This document shows positions 18,793 through 27,238 of a stretch of DNA of 37,041 bases, one piece after another. Source of the stretch: Oscillospiraceae bacterium. GTDB lineage: Bacteria > Bacillota > Clostridia > Oscillospirales > Oscillospiraceae. The first letter of the stretch is position 1. Each line of letters starts with the position of its first letter. The position numbers were made by a program, and so were the translations under genes. The notes beneath the pieces are model-generated. The model saw only the letters and a list, made by a program, of their open reading frames with translations, did not search any database and was not told the DNA's origin. The stretch covers positions 1 through 37,041 of the forward strand of contig JAFYNQ010000033.1 in assembly GCA_017548065.1 (NCBI GenBank), given 5' to 3'.

Positions 18793-19206
18793 ATGCAACT
18801 GATCGTTTGTCTAGATAATCAACGGGGTATGTGCTTTAATAAAAGACGTCAAAGTCGTGATCGTATGGTGACGGAAAAAATATGCAGCATTGTGAGAGAT
18901 AAGCAACTGCATGTCCCTGTATATTCCGCTGCACTTTTTGCACAGTCGGAGATTTCTCTTTCTGTGTCTGAGGATTATTTGAAAGAAGCCACTGAAAGCG
19001 ACGGCATCGCATTTGTTGAACGTGATTCTGTGGCGTCTTTTGCGGATGATGTAAATAAGTTATATGTATTTTTGTGGAACCGAGATTATCCGTCGGATAT
19101 GAAATTCCCTATGGATGCTTTTGCAGGAAAACTTTCTAAAAGGGAAGTGTGTGAGTTTCCGGGAAGTTCCCATGAGACAATCACTCTGGAGGTATATGAA
19201 AAGTGA
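18793..19206 (+). CDS. Small conserved clostridial protein of unknown function
   Basis: A 137-residue protein with the N-terminal pattern LIVCLDNQRGMCFNKRRQSRD (I recall D-x-x-x-G-M-x-F-N-x-R-R-Q-S-x-D as recurring in clostridial proteins, sometimes labelled ribonuclease Z without basis). It has no signal peptide, membrane segment or metal-binding motif. AAGGAG lies before the ATG. Its stop overlaps the start of the downstream nuclease (GTGA), so the pair is translationally coupled. A regulatory or immunity-like role toward the nuclease is a guess only; I do not recognise a function. Confidence 0.72.
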   Translation: MQLIVCLDNQRGMCFNKRRQSRDRMVTEKICSIVRDKQLHVPVYSAALFAQSEISLSVSEDYLKEATESDGIAFVERDSVASFADDVNKLYVFLWNRDYPSDMKFPMDAFAGKLSKREVCEFPGSSHETITLEVYEK

Positions 19207-20087
19207 AGACGCGCAAAGAAAAGATAATATCTCTTATCATATCTGTTGTCGCTATCATATGCGCGGCTGTAGTTTATTTATGCACGCTGCAAAAACAGCC
19301 GACAATGTATTCTGGGGAAATCCCGGAATATACCGGTTCTGCCTATGTGGCGATTGAAGACAATACACCGCTTTTTCGGTACGATGAAATAACTACCCGG
19401 TCTTACGAGTTTTATTCAGAATTGGATGAGCTGGGAAGATGCGGCTATGCTATGGCATGTATCGGTGAGGATCTTATGCCCACGGAGAATCGTGAGAGTA
19501 TTTCTGCGGTCAAGCCCAGTGGCTGGAATCAGGCAGAGTATGATTTTGTAGATGGCAAAATGCTGTACAACCGCTGTCATCTTATAGGTTTCCAACTTAC
19601 CGGTGAAAATGCAAACGAAAAGAACCTGATCACCGGCACAAGATATTTAAATGTTCAGGGCATGCTACCTTTTGAGAATATGGTTGCTGACTACATCAAA
19701 GAAACCGGCAATCATGTAATGTACAGAGTGACTCCCGTATACTCAGGTGATGAGCCGGTTGCACGTGGCGTGCGGATGGAGGCTTATTCTGTCGAGGATC
19801 AGGGTGACGGTATTACATTCCATGTTTATGTTTTTAATATCCAACCCGGAGTTGGCATTGATTATACCGACGGTAGCAGCAAGCTTGATAATTCTGTCAA
19901 AGAGCAGATAACCACTGAAGAAATGGCTTCCGGCGGATATGTTTTGAATGTAAAATCCAAAAAGTTTCACAGCGCCGATTGCGGTCAAGCAGACAGTATA
20001 AGCGATGGAAATAAAGAACGCTTTGACGGTGATCGTGATACACTGATCAACCAAGGTTATGAGCCTGCAGGCTGTTGTAATCCGTGA
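19203..20087 (+). CDS. Membrane-anchored DNA/RNA non-specific endonuclease
   Basis: A 294-residue exported nuclease of the beta-beta-alpha-metal NUC superfamily. Residues 7-29 form a hydrophobic signal/anchor. The catalytic segment is LYNRCHLIGFQLTGENAN (121-138), with His126 at the position of the general base in the family DRGH motif, followed by N141 and N150 in NLITGTRYLN and the conserved VQGMLPFEN. The C-terminal 45 residues add a YVLNVKSKKFHSADC ... GYEPAGCCNP module with possible metal-binding cysteines (C260, C291, C292). Start is GTG, overlapping the upstream stop. Likely acts outside the membrane on nucleic acids for uptake, nutrition or biofilm turnover. Confidence 0.9.
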   Translation: MKTRKEKIISLIISVVAIICAAVVYLCTLQKQPTMYSGEIPEYTGSAYVAIEDNTPLFRYDEITTRSYEFYSELDELGRCGYAMACIGEDLMPTENRESISAVKPSGWNQAEYDFVDGKMLYNRCHLIGFQLTGENANEKNLITGTRYLNVQGMLPFENMVADYIKETGNHVMYRVTPVYSGDEPVARGVRMEAYSVEDQGDGITFHVYVFNIQPGVGIDYTDGSSKLDNSVKEQITTEEMASGGYVLNVKSKKFHSADCGQADSISDGNKERFDGDRDTLINQGYEPAGCCNP

Positions 20088-20123
20088 TAAACAGTAAATA
20101 ATAAGAGGAAGGGAGTGAGTGCT

Positions 20124-22091
20124 ATGGATAAATTTGAATTGGTTTCATCTTATCAGCCTACCGGTGACCAACCGGAAGCAATTAAGAAGCTCACCATGGG
20201 CATTGAAAATGGGTTGCGTGAGCAGGTGTTGCTTGGTGTTACCGGTTCCGGAAAAACCTTTACAATGGCAAATATCATTGCGAACGTAAATAAGCCGACA
20301 TTGATACTTGCGCACAATAAAACCCTGGCAGCACAGCTTTGTTCCGAATTTCGGGAATTTTTCCCAAACAATGCTGTGGAGTATTTTATATCCTATTATG
20401 ACTATTACCAGCCGGAAGCTTATATTGCCCACACAGATACGTACATTGAAAAGGATTCTGCCATCAATGAGGAAATTGACCGACTAAGGCACAGTGCTAC
20501 CTCTGCGCTATTTGAACGTCGGGATGTTATTGTTGTTTCTTCGGTCAGTTGTTTGTATGGGCTGGGTGACCCTATTGACTATCGTAGCATGGTTATCTCT
20601 CTTCGTGTAGGTCAGGAGCGTTCTTTAGATGACATTCTCCGTAAGCTTGCGGAGATCCGATATGAACGCAATGATATTGATTTCTCCCGTAATAAATTCC
20701 GTGTTCGTGGTGATACATTGGAGGTTTATCCTGCCTATTGGTCCGGGCGTGCGATTCGTGTGGAGTTTTTTGGGGATGAGGTGGACCGTATTTCCGAGAT
20801 CAATGCCGTTTCCGGTGTTGTTGAACGGTATGTGGATCATGTTGCGATCTATCCTGCCAGCCACTATGTGGCTTCAAAAGAAAAATTGGAGCGTGCCATG
20901 GCGGAGATTCGCAAAGAGTGTGATCATCAGGTTGCGTTCTTTAATGAGTGCAATAAGCTTTTGGAAGCGCAAAGAATTGCCCAAAGAACAAACTATGACC
21001 TTGAAATGCTGACGGAAATCGGTTTTTGTACGGGTATTGAGAATTACTCCCGTGTTATTCAGGGAAGAGAACCCGGTACACCGCCCACAACCTTGTTGGA
21101 TTATTTCCCTGATGATTTCTTGCTCTTTGTGGACGAGAGCCATGTTACGCTTCCTCAGTGCAGAGCGATGTATGCAGGAGACAGAAGCCGAAAGGATGCG
21201 TTGGTCAATTACGGTTTCCGCCTGCCCTCTGCATATGATAACAGACCGCTGAATTTTGCGGAATTTGACAGTAAGATCAATCAGGCAATTTTTGTTTCCG
21301 CAACACCTGCAGAATATGAACTCACACGGTCGGGACAGACTGTAGAGCAAGTGATTCGTCCTACCGGTCTGCTGGATCCCATTATTGAAGTGCGTCCGAT
21401 TGATGGACAGATTGATGATCTGATCGGAGAAATCAATGCACGCAGCGCCAGGGATGAACGTGTGCTTGTTACGACACTTACAAAGAAAATGGCGGAAGAT
21501 CTTACGGTTTACCTGCAAAAAGCAGGAATTCGTGTGCGGTACATGCACGCCGATATCGGTGCAATGGAACGAATGGAAATTATTCGGGATCTTCGTATGG
21601 CAAAGTTTGACGTGCTTGTGGGAATCAATCTGCTTCGTGAAGGCCTTGACCTGCCTGAGGTCAGTCTTGTCGCGATTTTGGATGCGGATAAAGAAGGCTT
21701 CCTTCGTTCGGAAACTAGCTTGATCCAAACCATTGGCCGTGCGGCACGTAATGCTGATGGACTGGTTATCATGTATGCGGATAACATTACACCTTCTATG
21801 CGTTCTGCAATTGATGAAACAAAACGCAGAAGAGAGATTCAAGATGCTTATAATAAGCAACACGGAATCACACCCAGGACAATTATCAAGTCTGTACGTG
21901 ACCTTATTGAAATATCCTCGTCTTCTGCGGAGCGGAAGGGCAAAAACGGTGTGAAGATGACTAAGGTTGAGGTGGAAAAGGAAATCGCCCGTCTGGAAAA
22001 GATGATGAAGGAAGCTGCTCGTATGATGGAGTTTGAGTATGCAGCTTTGCTTCGTGACCAGATTATTGAGTTGCGAGGAAAAATAAAATGA
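20124..22091 (+). CDS. uvrB: Excinuclease ABC subunit UvrB
   Basis: The central helicase-like subunit of nucleotide excision repair, which verifies damage and recruits UvrC. The 655 residues have [17 protein letters not shown] at the start, Walker [13 protein letters not shown] (about 36-47), the beta-hairpin [10 protein letters not shown] (about 92-101), DESHVTLPQ (about 337-345), the helicase motifs IGRAARN, and a C-terminal UVR domain ([22 protein letters not shown]) for UvrC contact. A GTG at 20115 is in frame; GGGAG spacing favours the ATG at 20124, but this is not certain. Separated from uvrA by 3.2 kb; no uvrC is in the window. Confidence 0.97.
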   Translation: MDKFELVSSYQPTGDQPEAIKKLTMGIENGLREQVLLGVTGSGKTFTMANIIANVNKPTLILAHNKTLAAQLCSEFREFFPNNAVEYFISYYDYYQPEAYIAHTDTYIEKDSAINEEIDRLRHSATSALFERRDVIVVSSVSCLYGLGDPIDYRSMVISLRVGQERSLDDILRKLAEIRYERNDIDFSRNKFRVRGDTLEVYPAYWSGRAIRVEFFGDEVDRISEINAVSGVVERYVDHVAIYPASHYVASKEKLERAMAEIRKECDHQVAFFNECNKLLEAQRIAQRTNYDLEMLTEIGFCTGIENYSRVIQGREPGTPPTTLLDYFPDDFLLFVDESHVTLPQCRAMYAGDRSRKDALVNYGFRLPSAYDNRPLNFAEFDSKINQAIFVSATPAEYELTRSGQTVEQVIRPTGLLDPIIEVRPIDGQIDDLIGEINARSARDERVLVTTLTKKMAEDLTVYLQKAGIRVRYMHADIGAMERMEIIRDLRMAKFDVLVGINLLREGLDLPEVSLVAILDADKEGFLRSETSLIQTIGRAARNADGLVIMYADNITPSMRSAIDETKRRREIQDAYNKQHGITPRTIIKSVRDLIEISSSSAERKGKNGVKMTKVEVEKEIARLEKMMKEAARMMEFEYAALLRDQIIELRGKIK

Positions 22092-22094
22092 ATT

Positions 22095-22126
22095 AAGACC
22101 GGTACGGATATTTCCGTGCCGGTCTT
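22095..22126. terminator. Bidirectional terminator after uvrB
   Basis: A 14-bp stem with one G-T pair (22095-22108 with 22113-22126) and a 4-base loop, followed by TGTGTTTA. It lies between the convergent stops of uvrB and the GH89-like gene. Confidence 0.85.
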
Positions 22127-22130
22127 GTGT

Positions 22131-24431
22131 TTAGGGGAATAGTATGCTTTCTGCCTCTGTAATGGCATTTGCAGCAAGTGTAATCAGTTCAGATATATCG
22201 TCTTTTCTGTTGGGGGTTACATCCGACAGAGGCGTGTCCAGGAACGACTGAATCAGAGCCTCACGTTGCATTGTGAGGGCTTCTTTGCTCATGTCTTCGG
22301 ACATGAGCCAGGAGAATGCATATTCTGTTTCTTTTTGATATATCAGCTTTGCGGGCTCAAATGCGGCTTGCAGGCAATAGTTGTTGCAAAGGTTGTGCTT
22401 TAGCGTGATTTCAAAATTAGGATTTACGGGTGCTGTTTCACGCAATGCTTCCAGAGTTTGCGCCATGGAAAAATCAGGGCAGATGCCCAGTAGCCTTACG
22501 GCGATATCCATAAGTAGCTGATATACTTTTTGAAGTTTTTGCAGTGTTTCTGTTTCACCCTTGCGGTCAGTTGCGACCATGATGATTAAATTCATATAAC
22601 GGCCCAGCATGGTGCGAACGATGTCTGCTACATCCCTGAAGACCATAGGGGACTCCAAGGGGTCAATGTCCCTGGGAAGCTGATTTAATGCCAGTGCCGC
22701 AGCGCCTTTTACAGCTTCATATTTTTGGATGCGCTTATTGAAGAATTTACGTAGAATAGGATCCTCACTGTCAGGACGGATCAGAAAAAGGGTAAATCTC
22801 GTCCATAGATCGGTGTGGGTATAGGTCATGTTTGCGTAGTCTTCGTAATTGGGACTTTGTGGATCTCGTTGTGTACGGCTGCCCCAATCTCCAAGCTTGA
22901 TCACCGGCATAGCTGTTTGCCATGCTTCGGACATGGGTTCGGCACTGTTTCCGTAGCGTTTTACACACATATTGTGGATGATTTGTTCTATGGACATTTC
23001 GGAGGGTTGCCAACAATTTTCGGTCAGGTACTCCAAAATCAAAGGGTCGCTGTGGGAAAGCTCCGGCCAGTAGATCATGCCCTGGCACATTGGGTCTTTG
23101 ACGGCAACGGAAAAACGTTCCCGGATGCGATCGTAAGGACCACGCAATTCGCTTTCGGACTCAAAAGCATGGAAAATACCGAAGATCCAGGGGAACTTAT
23201 TTACAAGACCCCAGTTAAGGAAGCTGCTTTTGGGGTCGGCAACCTCGCAGGTGTAATCCAAAAATATGGTTCTTTCCGGATCCAGTTCCCGGGTAAGCGC
23301 TTCTACCTGGTCTGCGTTCCACCAGCCTGCAAAATCCCAGGTTGCCAGCATCAGCTTTGCGTGGGGATATTTGGTTCGGATTTCCTCGGCGATGCGGCGA
23401 TAGGCGATCTTTTTTAGAGCAAAATTTTTCTTGGGGTCAGTGTACATGGAACGTTCGCCTAAGCCGATGGTATGAAACAGTGAAGAATCCTGATCGTATT
23501 CTTTAAGCATTGTATCCGTAAGCTTGGTGTAATACGCCATCATTTCTTTTTTGCGGAAATCAAAGACGCTGCCGGTCGCACCGTCGGCATAGTAGGAAAC
23601 CTCTTGTGTAACAAAACTAGGCTTGGCTGTATCAATAAAGCTTTGCGGCGTTCTGCTGTACCAATGGGTCATGGTGCCGCAATCCACTGGGAAGGAGAGG
23701 TCAAGATCACGGGCATACTGCATGATCTGACTGCGCAGCTGACTGCGGAACTTCAGTGTCCAAAAGTCCGAGCGGTCATGAAAGCCTGCTGCGTTCATTG
23801 TTTGATAACCGTCGGGATAGGGGACTTCCTGGGGAAAAGCTTTTTGCCAGATATCATCCATGCCGATGCGCAGCATAAAAAAGTTCATGCGCTTCTTTAC
23901 AAGCCAGTCAAGTTCCTGTTTCCAATCATCAATGTTCCAATGTTCTGCCTGGAAACGCTTCAAGCTGCGATGCGCAAAATATCTTGTGCCACGGTACTGA
24001 AAGCGTGGAGATTCGGAAACAGAAATGTTATCCATAGGAAGGGTGTCGCAGTGAGGAATCACATCACCGTCCCAGAAATAGTGACAGCCTGCGAACCTTT
24101 CAAAATAGTCATATACGGCATATATGGTGGAACGGCCACGTCCACCGGCAAAAATTAAAATCTTTCTGCCATTGTCATTGTGGCTTTGTATGCAGTAATC
24201 GTCTGTGCCGTAGCGAATGGGAAGAGAACTGATTTTAAGTTCAAGCACTTGCGCCATCAAGTAATCATTTACGCTGTCTGAACCGATGACGATAAGATCG
24301 GAGCAGCCATCGTCTTCCAGGGAAATGGACAGCTCTTGGCCGGTAACTTTTTGGTACATGGTTTGAAACGCCTGAGCTGCCAATGTATAAGCTGCAGCGG
24401 CGTTTTCCGGTGAAAGGATCAGTAGTGCCAT
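22131..24431 (-). CDS. GH89-like alpha-N-acetylglucosaminidase, cytoplasmic
   Basis: A 766-residue protein that I align by eye to NAGLU (GH89), which removes terminal alpha-linked GlcNAc. The N-terminal alpha/beta domain (about 1-140) ends in GGRGRSTIYAVYDYFERFAGCHYFWDG. The barrel follows with WKQELDWLVKKRMNFF and GMDDIWQKAFP (NAGLU has a matching W-x-x-E-I-D-W-M and EAIWQ). E326 in GLGERSMY and E396 in LDYTCEVAD fall where NAGLU has its two catalytic glutamates, with the Asn before the first changed to Gly. Then FPWIFGIFHAF and a helical C-terminal domain. No signal peptide is present, so it acts on imported substrate. It is divergent from the AraC-type regulator. Linkage specificity is not provable here. 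Confidence 0.72.
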   Translation of the reverse strand: MALLILSPENAAAAYTLAAQAFQTMYQKVTGQELSISLEDDGCSDLIVIGSDSVNDYLMAQVLELKISSLPIRYGTDDYCIQSHNDNGRKILIFAGGRGRSTIYAVYDYFERFAGCHYFWDGDVIPHCDTLPMDNISVSESPRFQYRGTRYFAHRSLKRFQAEHWNIDDWKQELDWLVKKRMNFFMLRIGMDDIWQKAFPQEVPYPDGYQTMNAAGFHDRSDFWTLKFRSQLRSQIMQYARDLDLSFPVDCGTMTHWYSRTPQSFIDTAKPSFVTQEVSYYADGATGSVFDFRKKEMMAYYTKLTDTMLKEYDQDSSLFHTIGLGERSMYTDPKKNFALKKIAYRRIAEEIRTKYPHAKLMLATWDFAGWWNADQVEALTRELDPERTIFLDYTCEVADPKSSFLNWGLVNKFPWIFGIFHAFESESELRGPYDRIRERFSVAVKDPMCQGMIYWPELSHSDPLILEYLTENCWQPSEMSIEQIIHNMCVKRYGNSAEPMSEAWQTAMPVIKLGDWGSRTQRDPQSPNYEDYANMTYTHTDLWTRFTLFLIRPDSEDPILRKFFNKRIQKYEAVKGAAALALNQLPRDIDPLESPMVFRDVADIVRTMLGRYMNLIIMVATDRKGETETLQKLQKVYQLLMDIAVRLLGICPDFSMAQTLEALRETAPVNPNFEITLKHNLCNNYCLQAAFEPAKLIYQKETEYAFSWLMSEDMSKEALTMQREALIQSFLDTPLSDVTPNRKDDISELITLAANAITEAESILFP

Positions 24432-24464
24432 GATGATATACCCCCTTTTACTTAGCTTGATTTT

Positions 24465-24492
24465 ATTATATAAAATTTCAATGGGATTCCAA
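24465..24492 (-). promoter_or_regulatory. Promoter for the GH89-like gene
   Basis: On the minus strand TTGGAA (24492-24487), a 16-base spacer, TATAAT (24470-24465). The start codon is 33 bases on, after an AAAAGGGGG ribosome site. Confidence 0.65.
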
Positions 24493-24542
24493 TGTGAATT
24501 TCAACACAAAACCTTTGATTTTCGGCACGACTATTATTGCGT

Positions 24543-24571
24543 TTGACAATGGGAGAAAAACAATATATTAT
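24543..24571 (+). promoter_or_regulatory. Strong promoter for the AraC-type regulator
   Basis: A consensus TTGACA (24543-24548), a 17-base spacer and TATTAT (24566-24571), 19 bases before the regulator's ATG. The 50 bases between this and the divergent -35 could hold a regulator site; no clear palindrome is seen. Confidence 0.82.
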
Positions 24572-24590
24572 GAAAGAGGAGGGGATAACT

Positions 24591-25370
24591 ATGTTTTTTG
24601 GCATGTCTGAATTCAATGCGAAAAATATTGAGGTGTTCAAGCTGAAACGAGATCCTTATAGAAAAACGGCACAAGAAAGACCTTTCCATGCTATATCTTA
24701 CCGGGTATACGGTAATGCTGCATATGAATTGAACGGAGAGATACTCAGGACAAAGAATGCGGACATTCTTTTTGTACCTGCTAATTTGAAATATACGAAG
24801 GATACCCAGGCAGAACTTTTTTACGTGATCCACTTTCAATGTGAGGAATTACAAGGACATAAGCTTATGCGAATGTCTCCCCGGGACCCGGAGGAATTTC
24901 GTAAACTGTTTGAAAGACTGTATTATGTACAAACGAAAAAAGAGGCTGCTTATGAACATGAAACCAAACAGCTTTTTTATCAGTTGATTGCGAATATTGA
25001 ACGCAGCTTTGCAGTTGCCGGAGAGAATGCGGGAAAAGATCAGCTGTCCAAAGCTGTTAAAATGATTCATGAAAGTTATACAAATAGTGATTTCTCCGTT
25101 GAGGCGCTGGCCAGAGAGCTGAATATGAGTGAAACCTATTTTCGCAGAGTGTTTCAAAAGACAATGGGTATCCGTCCCAAGGAATATGTTTCGGGCTTGC
25201 GGTTTGAACTGGCATTAGAGCTTTTGGGCTCCGGTTACTATTCTGTAGCGGAGGTGGGTGAGCGGTGCGGGTTCTCAAATGCCTATTATTTCAGCACTTT
25301 TATAAAGCGGATAAGCGGCAAAACACCCAGTGAACTTATGGGCTGCGGTTCCGCTGGGAAGTCAGAATAA
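24591..25370 (+). CDS. AraC family transcriptional regulator
   Basis: A 259-residue regulator with an N-terminal cupin-like sensing domain (about 20-120; NADILFVPANLKYTKDT is the typical strand-turn-strand) and a C-terminal AraC double helix-turn-helix (about 155-255). The first helix-turn-helix is at FSVEALARELNMSETYFRRVFQKTMGIRPKEY and the second at YSVAEVGERCGFSNAYYFSTFIKRISGKTPSEL. In-frame upstream starts exist, but AGGAGG at 24577-24582 is ideally placed for this ATG. Lying between the GH89-like gene and the aldolase operon, it most likely controls both in response to a sugar ligand. Confidence 0.92.
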   Translation: MFFGMSEFNAKNIEVFKLKRDPYRKTAQERPFHAISYRVYGNAAYELNGEILRTKNADILFVPANLKYTKDTQAELFYVIHFQCEELQGHKLMRMSPRDPEEFRKLFERLYYVQTKKEAAYEHETKQLFYQLIANIERSFAVAGENAGKDQLSKAVKMIHESYTNSDFSVEALARELNMSETYFRRVFQKTMGIRPKEYVSGLRFELALELLGSGYYSVAEVGERCGFSNAYYFSTFIKRISGKTPSELMGCGSAGKSE

Positions 25371-25473
25371 TAAAAACCGAAAAATAGAATAAATATTTTT
25401 GAAATTTGGATTGTAGATAGTTTAATATGGTGGTAAGATTAAACAAAAAATATAATTTAAAGGAGATATTATT

Positions 25474-26313
25474 ATGCTGGTAACCTTGCAGGAAATTATC
25501 AATATGGCAGAGGAAGGTAACTTCTGTGTGCCTGCTTTCAATTTCTATAATGTTGAGACGATGATGGGTATCATTGAAGCGGCTGAAGAAAAGAAGGCAC
25601 CCGTTATTCTGCAGATCTATCCCCGTCTTGTGAATGAGCAGGTCGGTTTTTACGTGAGTCCTGCCGCGATCGCTGCAGCACATAAGGCATCCGTTCCCGT
25701 GTGTCTGCATCTGGATCATGCTGCTGCTAAGGAAGAGGTCTTTAAGGCACTGCGCTGGGGCTACACCGGCATCATGCAGGACGGATCTAATTTGTCCTTT
25801 GAGGAGAACGTGGAGCTTACCCGTAGCACCGTTGAAATGTGTAAGACAATCGGTGTCGGCGTTGAAGGTGAAATCGGCCATGTAGGCTTTGCTTACGAGG
25901 AGACGATGGGTGAGTTTACCGAGCCTGCTGAAGCAAAGGAATTTGTAGAGAAGACCGGTGTTTGCTGTCTGGCAGTTCTTGTGGGTAATGCTCACGGTCA
26001 CTATAAGAAGACACCTTGTCTGGATATTGAGCGTATTAAGGCTATCCGTGAAGCTTGTGGCGTGCCGCTGGTTCTTCATGGCGGTTCCGGCATTCCTAAC
26101 GATCAGGTTAAGGCTGCAATCAATGCCGGTATGCGCAAGATGAATATCGGTACAGACGTTTGCTGTGCATTTGCAGATGGTACTAAGGCTGCGTTGGAGG
26201 ATCCCAATCGCTCCCTGGCAGTTGACGTATTCATGAAGGGTGCGATCAATACTGTAAAGGTACTTGCCGCAGATAAGATTGAGCTTTGCGGCGCTGCCGG
26301 AAAGGCAAACTGA
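25474..26313 (+). CDS. Class II (zinc) fructose/tagatose-bisphosphate-type aldolase
   Basis: Cleaves a ketose phosphate into two three-carbon units. The 279-residue protein has the class II features: catalytic Asp and zinc His in CLHLDHAA (D81, H82), the EGEIGHVGF segment (131-139), AHGHYK with a zinc His near 176, LHGGSGI (H202) and NIGTD (224-228). The usual NVDTD of FBP aldolases is changed to NIGTD, so it may use tagatose-1,6-bisphosphate, fructose-1-phosphate or another ketose phosphate. AAAGGAG precedes the ATG. The 103-base gap after the regulator contains TATAAT at 25451-25456 and a TTGAAA-16-TTTAAT pair at 25399-25426; which is used is unclear. First gene of a five-gene operon. Confidence 0.9.
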   Translation: MLVTLQEIINMAEEGNFCVPAFNFYNVETMMGIIEAAEEKKAPVILQIYPRLVNEQVGFYVSPAAIAAAHKASVPVCLHLDHAAAKEEVFKALRWGYTGIMQDGSNLSFEENVELTRSTVEMCKTIGVGVEGEIGHVGFAYEETMGEFTEPAEAKEFVEKTGVCCLAVLVGNAHGHYKKTPCLDIERIKAIREACGVPLVLHGGSGIPNDQVKAAINAGMRKMNIGTDVCCAFADGTKAALEDPNRSLAVDVFMKGAINTVKVLAADKIELCGAAGKAN

Positions 26314-26314
26314 T

Positions 26315-27226
26315 ATGGCACAAATTGTTGGTGTCGGAGCAAATGTTTTTGATACGCTCTATCGGTTGGATACATATCCCACAGAGGATACAAAACAAAA
26401 GGCACAGTCGGTAACGGAAAGCGGTGGAGGCCCTTGTGGTACCGGCTTGGTTGCGGCTAGCAAGCTCGGCGCTTCCTGCGCTTATATCGGAAATTGCAGT
26501 GATGACCGTGCCGGTCAGTTTCTGCGGGCTGACTTTGAAAAGTACGGTGTTTCTACAGAGTATATGCATCCGATTGCGGACACCGTTTCTTTTTGTTCTT
26601 GCATATGGCTATGCGATGATACGGCAGCCCGAACATGCGTGTTCCACAGAGGTACAGTTCCGCCCACACAGCTTGATGAAAAAGCTGTAGCGGCAATTAA
26701 AGCCGCCAAGGTTCTAATGGTGGACGGAAATGACCTGGATGCTGCTGTTACTGCAGCAAAAATCGCAAGAGAGAACGGAACGTTGGTGCTTTATGATGCC
26801 GGCGGCCGTTATCCCGGCGTGGAAAGACTTTTGTCTGTTACCGATATTTTGATTCCCTCTGCAGAATTTGCGTTGGGGCATACCGGCGAAGAGTCTGTTG
26901 CCAATGCAGCAAGAAAGCTGTGGAAGATGTATTCTCCTAAGGTGATCGTGATCACCCAAGGAAAAGAGGGCGGCATTTTGTTTGACGGCAGGGAAGTGCT
27001 TCGTTATCCTGCTTTCCCGGTGGACGCAGTGGATACTAATGGCTCCGGCGATGTGTTCCACGGCGCTTTTGCCTTTGCACTCACAAAAGGTTATGACTAC
27101 GGAAAATGCTGCGTTTTTTCCAGTGCCGTTTCCGCACTGAAATGTACCCAGGTGGGCGCCCGTCAGGGCGTGCCTGGTTTTGCACACACAATGGACTTTT
27201 TAAAAGAACGTGGCGCAGAATTGTAA
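26315..27226 (+). CDS. PfkB family carbohydrate kinase
   Basis: A 303-residue ribokinase-fold sugar or sugar-phosphate kinase. The N-terminal IVGVGANVFDTLYRLDTYP and the Gly-rich GGGPCGTGLVAASKLG (37-52) form the sugar-binding end. The PfkB signature 2 is AVDTNGSGDVFHGAFAF with D240 and catalytic base D246. The ATG begins one base after the aldolase stop, with GGAAAGG as ribosome site inside that gene, so the two are translationally coupled. Paired with the aldolase, it would logically phosphorylate the aldolase's substrate (for example tagatose-6-P or fructose-1-P), but this is inferred from context. Confidence 0.92.
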   Translation: MAQIVGVGANVFDTLYRLDTYPTEDTKQKAQSVTESGGGPCGTGLVAASKLGASCAYIGNCSDDRAGQFLRADFEKYGVSTEYMHPIADTVSFCSCIWLCDDTAARTCVFHRGTVPPTQLDEKAVAAIKAAKVLMVDGNDLDAAVTAAKIARENGTLVLYDAGGRYPGVERLLSVTDILIPSAEFALGHTGEESVANAARKLWKMYSPKVIVITQGKEGGILFDGREVLRYPAFPVDAVDTNGSGDVFHGAFAFALTKGYDYGKCCVFSSAVSALKCTQVGARQGVPGFAHTMDFLKERGAEL

Positions 27227-27238
27227 GGAGAATATAGA

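Noticed and set aside
24493-24508. TGTG...CACA pair between the divergent promoters as an AraC-type or CRP-like operator.
   Set aside because: Only the four outer bases on each side are symmetric; too weak to call.
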